The notes under the pieces were generated by a model. That model was not told the origin of the DNA. It did no database searches and saw only the letters and a list, made by a program, of their open reading frames with translations. From the NCBI GenBank assembly GCA_023423935.1, contig JAFAEQ010000041.1, forward strand, positions 23,133-87,132: a stretch of DNA of 64,000 bases, written 5' to 3'. This document shows, one piece after another, positions 35,188 through 41,935 of this stretch. Every line of letters begins with the position of its first letter. The first letter of the stretch is position 1. The position numbers and the translations under genes were made by a program. Origin of the DNA: Pseudomonadota bacterium. Its GTDB lineage: Bacteria; Pseudomonadota; Gammaproteobacteria; Steroidobacterales; Steroidobacteraceae.

Positions 35188-36014
35188 TGCTCGCCTCGCG
35201 CAAGCGCAATCGGCGCAAGGCCGAGGACACGCAGCCCGGCTGGCTGTCGAAGCTGTCGTTCAGCGCGCTGCAGCCGCTGTTCGCGAACAGCCTGCGTCCT
35301 GTGCTCGGCATGTCCGGCGCAATCGTTGCCGCTGCGCTGATCCTGTGGGGCGCGGTGACTGTGCTCGACCGTCCGATCGTGAAGGTCGAGGTGGGCGGTC
35401 AGTTCGCACGTGTGGCCCCTATTCAGATCGAAGAGGCCGTCGCACCGTTTCGCGGTGCCGGATTTCTGTCGGTGGATCTCGCGAAGCTGCAGCGCTCGCT
35501 CGAACAAATTCCGTGGATCGATCGCGCGCGGGTCGAGCGCCATTGGCCGCGCTCGGTGCGCGTGACGATCACTGAGCACGTCGCGGCCGCGCGTTGGGGT
35601 GAAGACGGCCTGATGAACACGCGAGGCGAGTTGTTCATTGCGCATACGAAGCACGTACCGCCGGAGCTGCCGCAGCTGATCGGCCCTGAAGGCACGCATG
35701 AGCAGGTGGCGAAGCTTTACCTCGAAAGTTATCCGCGTCTGCTCGCAGTCGGGATGCGACTTGCGAAGGTCGAGCTCGATGCGCGCGGCGCGTGGGAACT
35801 CACGCTTGCGAACGGCGTACAGGTGCGACTCGGTCGTCAGGACGTGCCGCAACGTCTGGAGAGATTTCTGCGCGTGGCAAGTCCGCTGGTGGCAGCACGC
35901 AGCGGCGATGTGAGCTACGTGGATCTGCGTTACAGCAATGGGTTTTCGGTGGGTTGGAGCGCGCCGTCGACACGAGTCGCGCGCGATGCACAGGGCGTAA
36001 GCCCGGAAGCATGA
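35187..36014 (+). CDS. ftsQ: Cell division protein FtsQ
   Basis: This 275-aa bitopic protein has a basic cytosolic N-terminus (ASRKRNRRKAED), one membrane segment at about residues 43-60, a POTRA domain (VKVEVGGQFARVAPIQIEEAV through ITEHVAAARW) and a beta domain. It recruits FtsL and FtsB to the divisome. The start overlapping the ddl stop gives the canonical length; a longer frame upstream lies in ddl. Confidence 0.94.
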   Translation: MLASRKRNRRKAEDTQPGWLSKLSFSALQPLFANSLRPVLGMSGAIVAAALILWGAVTVLDRPIVKVEVGGQFARVAPIQIEEAVAPFRGAGFLSVDLAKLQRSLEQIPWIDRARVERHWPRSVRVTITEHVAAARWGEDGLMNTRGELFIAHTKHVPPELPQLIGPEGTHEQVAKLYLESYPRLLAVGMRLAKVELDARGAWELTLANGVQVRLGRQDVPQRLERFLRVASPLVAARSGDVSYVDLRYSNGFSVGWSAPSTRVARDAQGVSPEA

Positions 36015-36034
36015 CAGTAATCATCAGGTGAGCA

Positions 36035-37270
36035 GTGGCAAGAAAGCATGATCGCAATCTGATCGTCGGCCTGGACATCGGTACGTCCAAGGTCGTTGCC
36101 ATCGTGGGCGAACTCGGCCACGACGGGACGCTCGAGGTCGTCGGTCTGGGATCGCATCCTTCGCGCGGCCTCAAGCGAGGCGTCGTCGTGAATATAGAGT
36201 CGACCGTGCAGTCGATTCAGCGCGCGGTCGAAGAGGCCGAGCTGATGGCCGGCTGCGAGATTCACTCTGTGTACGCCGGCATCGCGGGCAGTCACGTTCG
36301 CAGTCTGAACTCGCACGGCATCGTCGCGATCCGCAACAAGGAAGTGACGTCGGAAGACGTGGAGCGGGTGATCGATGCGGCGCGTGCCGTGGCGATTCCT
36401 GCCGACCAGAAAATCCTGCACATCTTGCCGCAGGAGTTTCTGATCGATAGCCAGGAAGGCATTCGCGAGCCGATCGGCATGTCGGGTGTGCGTCTCGAAG
36501 CCAAGGTTCACATCGTGACCGGCGCCGAGAGTGCGGCTCAGAACATCGTGAAGTGCGTGCAGCGTTGCGGTCTGGCAGTCGAAGACATCGTGCTGGAGCA
36601 GCTGGCCTCTAGCTACGCGGTGCTCGCCGATGACGAGAAGGAGCTCGGCGTATGCCTGGTCGATATCGGCGGCGGCACCACCGACATCGCAGTGTTCTCG
36701 GGTGGCGCGATTCGTCACACCGCCGTGATTCCGATCGCGGGCGATCAGGTCACCAATGACATCGCCGTCAGCCTGCGCACGCCGACGCATCACGCCGAAG
36801 AGATCAAGATGAAGTTCGCCTGCGCGCTGTCGCAGCTTGCGAACTCGGACGAAACCATCGAGGTGCCGAGCGTTGGCGATCGGCCGGCGCGCCGGCTCGC
36901 ACGGCAGACGCTCGCTGAAGTGGTCGAGCCGCGCTACGAAGAGTTGTTTGCACTCGTGCGCGAAGAACTGCGCCGATCAGGCTTCGAAGAAGTCATTGCA
37001 GCGGGCGTGGTGCTGACCGGTGGCAGCGCAAAGATGGAAGGCGCCGTGGAACTCGCCGAAGAGGTGTTCCATATGCCGGTGCGCCTCGGGGTTCCGCAGC
37101 ACATCAGCGGACTGGTGGATGTCGTGAGCAATCCGATTCACTCCACCGGTGTCGGCTTGTTGCTGTACGGACGAGAGAACTTCATGCGCGGTCGCCGCGA
37201 CTCGCCGATCGGCAGCGGCGCACGCACGCTGGTGGATCGCATGAAGGCATGGTTTCAAGGCAACTTCTGA
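36035..37270 (+). CDS. ftsA: Cell division protein FtsA
   Basis: This 411-aa actin-fold ATPase has LIVGLDIGTSKVVAIVGE, the 1C domain, VDIGGGTTDIAVF and GVVLTGGSAKMEG phosphate-binding motifs, and a C-terminal amphipathic helix (LVDRMKAWFQGNF) that tethers it to the membrane. It anchors FtsZ. The start is GTG at 36035, 20 bases after ftsQ. The stop codon lies inside a 17-bp perfect hairpin. Confidence 0.96.
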   Translation: MARKHDRNLIVGLDIGTSKVVAIVGELGHDGTLEVVGLGSHPSRGLKRGVVVNIESTVQSIQRAVEEAELMAGCEIHSVYAGIAGSHVRSLNSHGIVAIRNKEVTSEDVERVIDAARAVAIPADQKILHILPQEFLIDSQEGIREPIGMSGVRLEAKVHIVTGAESAAQNIVKCVQRCGLAVEDIVLEQLASSYAVLADDEKELGVCLVDIGGGTTDIAVFSGGAIRHTAVIPIAGDQVTNDIAVSLRTPTHHAEEIKMKFACALSQLANSDETIEVPSVGDRPARRLARQTLAEVVEPRYEELFALVREELRRSGFEEVIAAGVVLTGGSAKMEGAVELAEEVFHMPVRLGVPQHISGLVDVVSNPIHSTGVGLLLYGRENFMRGRRDSPIGSGARTLVDRMKAWFQGNF

Positions 37271-37295
37271 TCCGCTGCGCGGATCAGAAGTTGCC
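37259..37295 (+). other. 17-bp perfect hairpin over the ftsA stop codon
   Basis: The last bases of ftsA and its stop (37259-37275) are followed after a 3-base loop TGC by their exact reverse complement (37279-37295). No T tract follows, so it is not a classical terminator. It reads as an inverted duplication of the gene end, next to the heptad element at 37298. Confidence 0.85.
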
Positions 37296-37297
37296 AG

Positions 37298-37386
37298 TGA
37301 TGAGTGATGAGTGATGAGTGATGAATCGGAGCAGACAGATTCAGGTCTGCGTCTTGCGCATCACTCATCACGCATCACTCATCACT
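37298..37386. repeat. Heptad-armed inverted element, word TGATGAG (ftsA-ftsZ gap)
   Basis: The left arm is TGATGAG three times and TGATGAA (37298-37325). The right arm at 37359-37386 is CATCACT, CATCACG, CATCACT, CATCACT. The 33-base interior is GC-balanced with no gene. It sits between ftsA and ftsZ, genes that are usually only a few bases apart. Confidence 0.88.
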
Positions 37387-37487
37387 GTTTCGAAGGGCAC
37401 GATCCCGCTGCGGCCTCTGACCGCACGACGGATCGCGATTGTGGATGCGGAAATGGAGATGTCTGACCGACATCGAGGGGACTAACG

Positions 37488-38663
37488 ATGTTTGTACTCG
37501 CAGATCAAGAGAATCAAGGTGCCGTCATCAAGGTCATTGGCGTGGGCGGAGGCGGCGGTAACGCCGTGGCGCACATGGCAGCGGCCGGGATCGAAGGCGT
37601 GGATTTCATTTGCCTCAATACGGATGCTCAGGCGCTGAAGCATTCGAAAGTGAAAGTCGGTCTTCAGATCGGCTGCAACATCACCAAGGGTCTGGGCGCA
37701 GGTGCCGATCCTGAAGTGGGCCGTCAGGCCGCGATGGAAGATCGCGATCGCATCATCGAGATGATCGAAGGCTCCGACATGCTCTTCATTACCGCAGGCA
37801 TGGGCGGTGGCACGGGCACGGGTGCAGCGCCCGTCGTTGCGCAGATCGCAAAAGAGCTCGGCATCCTCACGGTTGCCGTCGTGACGCGTCCGTTCGACAT
37901 GGAAGGCCGCAAGCGTTCGGGTTCGGCCGAGCACGGCATCAGCGAGCTCAGTCGTCACGTCGACTCGCTCATCACGATTCCGAATCAGAAGCTGCTCACG
38001 GTGCTCGGTGGCGATATCACGCTGCTCGATGCATTCAAGGCTGCAAATCAGGTGTTGCAAGGTGCGGTGCAGGGCATTGCCGAGCTCATCACCAAACCCG
38101 GCATGATCAACGTCGACTTCGCCGACGTGCGCACGGTGATGGCGGAAACCGGCATGGCGATGATGGGCTCGGGCTCTGCTCGCGGTGAGAATCGTGCGCG
38201 TGAAGCGGCCGAAGCTGCGGTGTCGAGCCCGCTGCTGGAAGACGTCAATCTGCATGGCGCGCATGGTTTGCTGATCAACGTCACGGCTGGTATGGATCTG
38301 CGTACCAGCGAGTTCAGCATCGTGGGCGACACGGTGAAGCAGTATGCCTCCGAAGATGCGAACGTAGTCGTCGGCTGCGTGATCGATCCTGAGATGCAGG
38401 AAGAGATCCGGGTGACGGTCGTTGCGACGGGCATCGGTCGTCCGGTCGCTCAGCAGGTTGCTCCGCCGGATGCTCGCAAGATGACTGCGATTCCGGGTGG
38501 TCGTGGCGGCCGCGTGCCGACGCTGGACGATCTGCATGTGCCGACGTACATCCGTCAGCAGCGTGACGGTCAGCCGACGCGTCGTGCAGTGGGCGATGGC
38601 TTGAATGTCGAAGACACCACCATGCTCGACATTCCGGCGTTCCTGCGTCGTCAGGCAGACTGA
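37488..38663 (+). CDS. ftsZ: Cell division GTPase FtsZ
   Basis: This 391-aa tubulin homologue has the GTP-binding GMGGGTGTGAAPV loop, the T7 region (NVDFADVRTVM) and the C-terminal peptide LDIPAFLRRQ that binds FtsA, ZipA and ZapD. It forms the Z ring. A GAGGGG Shine-Dalgarno lies nine bases before the ATG. The unusually large ftsA-ftsZ gap suggests that ftsZ may need its own promoter within 37387-37487, though I could not assign one. Confidence 0.98.
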   Translation: MFVLADQENQGAVIKVIGVGGGGGNAVAHMAAAGIEGVDFICLNTDAQALKHSKVKVGLQIGCNITKGLGAGADPEVGRQAAMEDRDRIIEMIEGSDMLFITAGMGGGTGTGAAPVVAQIAKELGILTVAVVTRPFDMEGRKRSGSAEHGISELSRHVDSLITIPNQKLLTVLGGDITLLDAFKAANQVLQGAVQGIAELITKPGMINVDFADVRTVMAETGMAMMGSGSARGENRAREAAEAAVSSPLLEDVNLHGAHGLLINVTAGMDLRTSEFSIVGDTVKQYASEDANVVVGCVIDPEMQEEIRVTVVATGIGRPVAQQVAPPDARKMTAIPGGRGGRVPTLDDLHVPTYIRQQRDGQPTRRAVGDGLNVEDTTMLDIPAFLRRQAD

Positions 38664-38683
38664 GTTAGCGCCGAGGAAGAACC

Positions 38684-38813
38684 GTAGGCTGTAGGTCAGA
38701 CCCGCATGCGATTGGCATCGCGAGTCGCGCTCATCGACATGTAGTCCCACGTCGAGGCGCACATTGGCCTGTAGAACCGGACCCGACGAGTCAGAGGCTT
38801 GTCGGGGTCCGGT
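38684..38813. other. ftsZ-lpxC gap: heptad remnant and hairpin
   Basis: GTAGGCTGTAGGTCAGA at 38684-38700 is a short one-sided copy of the GGCTGTA heptad arm with the same GGTCAGA inner end as the murB-ddl element. At 38776-38813 an imperfect 12-bp stem (ACCGGACCCGAC/GTCGGGGTCCGGT) with a 13-base loop precedes lpxC. It has no T tract and could be a leader hairpin. Confidence 0.6.
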
Positions 38814-38919
38814 CGCGGTGCTACGGTGCCGCCGCGCTTTCTCGTGCGTTCATGTGCACGTCGCCATTTTCAGGCGGCGCCTCGTTGTCAGACAGGCGTG
38901 AAAGGCAGTACCTAGTCCT

Positions 38920-39837
38920 ATGCTCCACCAGCGAACCATCAAGAACACCATCCGGGCGACCGGCGTAGGCCTGCATTCCGGCAAAAAGGTGCTGATGGTC
39001 GTCAAACCTGCGCCCGCCGACACGGGTGTGGTGTTCCGTCGAACCGACCTGGATCCGGTGATCGACGTGCCGGCCTACGCCGAGAATGTCGGCGAGACCA
39101 TGCTCGGGACCACTCTTATTAAAGGTCACTCCCGGGTCTCTACCATCGAACATCTGATGTCGGCCTTCGCGGGCCTTGGCATCGACAACGCCTATATCGA
39201 GCTGTCCGCAGAAGAAGTGCCCATCATGGACGGCAGCGCTGGCCCGTTCGTGTTCCTGCTGCAGTCGGCCGGCATCGAAGAACTGCCTGCCCCGAAGCGT
39301 TTCGCGCGAATCCTCGAGCCCATCCAGGTCGAGGATGGCGATAAGTGGGCGCGTTTCACCCCATACAACGGCTTCAAGGTCAATTTCGAGATCGAGTTCA
39401 ATCACCCGATCTTCAAGAAGCGCGATCAGACTGCGACCATGGATTTCTCGACGACCTCGTTCCTGCGCGAGATCAGCCGTGCGCGCACGTTCGGCTTCAT
39501 GCGCGATCTCGAGTTCATGCGCTCTCGCAATCTCGCGCTCGGCGGCACGATGGAAAACGCGATCGTGCTCGATGACACGCGCATCCTGAACGAGGAAGGC
39601 CTGCGCTACGAAGACGAGTTCGTAAAGCACAAAATCCTGGATGCGATCGGCGATCTGTACCTTCTGGGCCGCAGCATCCTGGGCGAATTCAGCGGCTACA
39701 AGTCCGGCCATGCCCTCAATAACAAGCTGCTGCGCAAGCTCATCGCGACACCTTCGGCCTGGGAGGAAGTGACTTTCGAGACTGAGCCCGCGCCGATCTC
39801 CTATCTGCCCGCGGCGGCAGTTGCGGCGAGCGCCTGA
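38920..39837 (+). CDS. lpxC: UDP-3-O-acyl-N-acetylglucosamine deacetylase LpxC
   Basis: This 305-aa zinc enzyme has QRTIKNTIRATGVGLHSGKK, STIEHLMSAFAGLGIDN (zinc His), SEEVPIMDGSAGPF-like segment and DAIGDLYLLGR with HKILD (zinc ligands). It commits UDP-acyl-GlcNAc to lipid A synthesis in the cytosol. It ends the dcw block as in most gammaproteobacteria. A heptad element follows six bases after the stop. Confidence 0.97.
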   Translation: MLHQRTIKNTIRATGVGLHSGKKVLMVVKPAPADTGVVFRRTDLDPVIDVPAYAENVGETMLGTTLIKGHSRVSTIEHLMSAFAGLGIDNAYIELSAEEVPIMDGSAGPFVFLLQSAGIEELPAPKRFARILEPIQVEDGDKWARFTPYNGFKVNFEIEFNHPIFKKRDQTATMDFSTTSFLREISRARTFGFMRDLEFMRSRNLALGGTMENAIVLDDTRILNEEGLRYEDEFVKHKILDAIGDLYLLGRSILGEFSGYKSGHALNNKLLRKLIATPSAWEEVTFETEPAPISYLPAAAVAASA

Positions 39838-39843
39838 GGAAAA

Positions 39844-40003
39844 TTAGTAGTTAGTAATGAGTAACGAAAGCCGGGAGCCAGCCCCAGCGCCTGGGAGCAC
39901 AGGGCTCGGGACCGACTTCAGCTTCTGCATTACTCATTGCTAATTGCTCATTACTAATTCGCGCGGGATTGTTCGCGCGGGATTACTAATTGCTCATTAC
40001 TAA
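39844..40003. repeat. Heptad-armed inverted element, word TTAGTAA (lpxC-dciA gap)
   Basis: The left arm is TTAGTAG, TTAGTAA, TGAGTAA (39844-39864). The right side is double: TTACTCA, TTGCTAA, TTGCTCA, TTACTAA (39930-39957) and TTACTAA, TTGCTCA, TTACTAA (39983-40003), separated by a tandem TTCGCGCGGGATTG-like repeat. The duplicated right arm suggests slippage or a second insertion. It lies between convergent lpxC and dciA. Confidence 0.85.
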
Positions 40004-40049
40004 GTCGCGCGGACTCCGGCGACATAATCCTTTCCGCGCGATCCGCCCC

Positions 40050-40349
40050 TTAGTCCGTTCTCGCACCGACGCGCACGCGCAACCTGGTGGCCTGTGTCTC
40101 ACCGCTGCGATGCAGCTCCTCGAGCAAGCGCTGTTGGTCGTAGTGCAGGCGCGTCGCCCAGACTGCGGAGTCGGTGACGATGACGAGCGTGTCCTCGACG
40201 TAAGTTGCTGAGAGAACGTGTTCTTTTTCCTCCTCGGCGACCAGCAGCCTAACCTTGGCGGTCAGGTCCAGCACCTCGCGCGCGCGACGTTCGAGATCCG
40301 CAAAGGCACCTCCGATGCCTTCCCCGAACCGCTTCAGAAATTCAGACAT
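40050..40349 (-). CDS. dciA: DciA/DUF721 family replicative helicase loader
   Basis: This 99-aa protein matches the DUF721 (DciA) family: a basic/helical start, KVRLLVAEEEKEHVLSATYVEDTLVIVTDSAVWATRLHYDQQRLLEEL, which is the KH-like core. DciA loads the DnaB helicase in bacteria that lack DnaC. It is convergent with lpxC and divergent from the M23 peptidase, its usual place before secA. Confidence 0.85.
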   Translation of the reverse strand: MSEFLKRFGEGIGGAFADLERRAREVLDLTAKVRLLVAEEEKEHVLSATYVEDTLVIVTDSAVWATRLHYDQQRLLEELHRSGETQATRLRVRVGARTD

Positions 40350-40383
40350 AAGCCGACACCTTCTATATGTGCGCTGTGACCGC

Positions 40384-40413
40384 TTGATCTTTTGACTTGG
40401 GTTTCTGCATATT
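40384..40413 (+). promoter_or_regulatory. Possible promoter for the c-di-GMP riboswitch leader
   Basis: TTGATC at 40384-40389 and CATATT at 40408-40413 are separated by 18 bases, placing transcription start near 40420, directly before the riboswitch aptamer. The boxes are imperfect. Confidence 0.4.
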
Positions 40414-40420
40414 CGTCCCA

Positions 40421-40525
40421 GCTGACAAGGGCAAACCCGTCGAAAGGCGGGGACGCAAAGCCACCGGTCTAAGGACCTCTCGCGGCGCGATGCGCGTAAT
40501 GGTCACGATAGCGGGGTTGCCAGGA
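40421..40525 (+). promoter_or_regulatory. Cyclic di-GMP-I (GEMM) riboswitch
   Basis: The conserved GEMM-I segments occur in order: ACAAGGGCAAACCC, the GAAA tetraloop, GGGGACGCAAAGCCACCGG, TCTAAGGACC, a variable stem, and AGCGGGGTTGCCAGG (the tetraloop-receptor side). This is the aptamer that binds cyclic di-GMP. It begins the leader of the M23 peptidase gene 134 bases downstream. Confidence 0.94.
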
Positions 40526-40595
40526 TGTACAACACGAAACCATCGGTTTTACGTCCACTTCCCCAAGGATCGAGGTCGGAGACAGCACGGGCAGG

Positions 40596-40623
40596 GTGTC
40601 CGCGCTGCGGGACGTTTTTAATT
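40596..40623 (+). terminator. Possible intrinsic terminator in the riboswitch leader
   Basis: GTCCGC and GCGGGAC form a six-pair stem with one bulged base at 40598-40613, followed by GTTTTTAATT. It lies between the aptamer and the M23 start, where an expression platform is expected. The stem is short, so the call is tentative. Confidence 0.5.
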
Positions 40624-40658
40624 CGCGCCAACTTTTTCAGGACGCGAGGCACGATCCA

Positions 40659-41576
40659 ATGAATGTCATCGTCTTTTCCAAGCGCCTGGGGCGGGCCCGG
40701 CAATTCGAACTCGGCAGGCCGCTTGCGCTGACGGTGACGATAGCAACGGTGATTACCGTGCTGGCCGGTGTGCTCTTCGTGGGGGTCCAACTCGGTCGCA
40801 GCAGTCTCTTCCAGCCCGCCACGCAGGTCGCCGAATGGGGCCGCAAGCTCGAAGTTCAGCGTCAGCAAGTCCTTGAAACTAAGCAAGAATTACAGAATCA
40901 CCTGGATGCGCTCGCCACTCGCGTAGGCCAGATGAATGCGCATGTCATCCGCCTCGATGCGCTCGGCCGCCGACTCACTGAAATGGCCCACCTGGACAAG
41001 GGCGAGTTCAACTTCGACAGCGCGCCGGCCGTCGGTGGACCTGAGACGCTCGCAGAAGGTGCCCTGGTGACGTCCTCCGACGTGACCTCGATGCTCGATA
41101 ACCTCACCCGACAGATCAAAGATCGTGAACAGCAGCTCTCCGTTCTGGAAAGCCTGATTTCGACCCGCAACCTGAATCGGCAAATCGTGCCGGGCGGCCG
41201 TCCGGTCGCGCAGGGCTGGATCTCCTCTTATTTCGGCCAGCGCACCGATCCGTTCAATGGTCACAACGCGATCCACAAAGGGGTCGATTTCGCCGGACCT
41301 GCGGGATCCGAGGTGATCGCCGTGGCCGCAGGCGTCGTGACGTACGCGAAGGACCGTTTCGGTTATGGCAAGACGGTCGAGATCAACCATGGCAATGGCT
41401 ACGTGACCCGATATGCCCACAACCAACGGGCTCTCGTTCAGCCCGGTGACACGGTACAGAAGGGTCAGGCGATCGCGCTCATCGGCTCGACCGGCCGCTC
41501 CACCGGCCCTCACCTGCATTTCGAGGTGCTCAGGAACGGTCGCGCCGTGGATCCGATGAAGTTCGTGAGGCAGTAA
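40659..41576 (+). CDS. M23 family metallopeptidase (LytM domain), membrane-anchored
   Basis: This 305-aa protein has an N-terminal membrane segment (about residues 21-45), a coiled coil (QRQQVLETKQELQNHLDAL onward) and a C-terminal LytM/M23 domain. Zinc and catalytic motifs are IHKGVDFAG and HLHFEV. Such proteins cut peptidoglycan cross-links or activate amidases. The start at 40659 is preferred over upstream codons, which fall in the leader terminator. A GAGG lies nine bases upstream. Its leader carries a cyclic di-GMP riboswitch, so wall hydrolysis here is probably tied to the motile/sessile switch. It lies between dciA and secA as in relatives. Confidence 0.93.
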   Translation: MNVIVFSKRLGRARQFELGRPLALTVTIATVITVLAGVLFVGVQLGRSSLFQPATQVAEWGRKLEVQRQQVLETKQELQNHLDALATRVGQMNAHVIRLDALGRRLTEMAHLDKGEFNFDSAPAVGGPETLAEGALVTSSDVTSMLDNLTRQIKDREQQLSVLESLISTRNLNRQIVPGGRPVAQGWISSYFGQRTDPFNGHNAIHKGVDFAGPAGSEVIAVAAGVVTYAKDRFGYGKTVEINHGNGYVTRYAHNQRALVQPGDTVQKGQAIALIGSTGRSTGPHLHFEVLRNGRAVDPMKFVRQ

Positions 41577-41935
41577 AACTAAGAAGGCCCTAGGTCCTAG
41601 GCAGAGACCACGTTAAGGGCTCTCGGGTTCTGTCTGTGATTCTGGCTAGGACCAGAGCCTGGGGACCTGGCGCCTAATTCTTCGAACTCTTTCCGATCTC
41701 TGGCTAGAACCTAGGGCCTAGGACCTAGTGCCTGCTTTTCATCGATTCCCTCGGGTTTCGCCCGACATCCGCAAGCTTAAAGTCCTGCTTCCGCCCTTGT
41801 TTTTCGGCTCGCCGCCTCGAGCCTAGGGGCCTGGCGCCAAGAGCCTGAACGGCCCAAGCCGCGCGCAGGCACTGGCGCATTTTCCCTGACGTGTACAATC
41901 GCGTCCTTTCTCTACCCGACCCGGAGTTTTCAAGC
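41577..41935. repeat. Heptad-type repeat region, word CCTAGGN (M23-secA gap)
   Basis: Tandem 7-bp words occur in three blocks: CCTAGGT, CCTAGGC at 41589-41602; GGCTAGA, ACCTAGG, GCCTAGG, ACCTAGT at 41702-41729; and a degenerate block at 41817-41848. A related block lies at 41644-41680. CCTAGG is itself palindromic, so arm direction is ambiguous. The remaining sequence up to the secA start holds its leader; no gene is visible. Confidence 0.7.

Noticed and set aside
37259..37295. ftsA-end hairpin as an intrinsic terminator
   Set aside because: A long perfect stem is present, but no T tract follows it on either strand.
37482..38762. 426-residue open frame opposite ftsZ
   Set aside because: It lies antisense to ftsZ, is His/Arg/Asp-rich and shows no recognisable motif.
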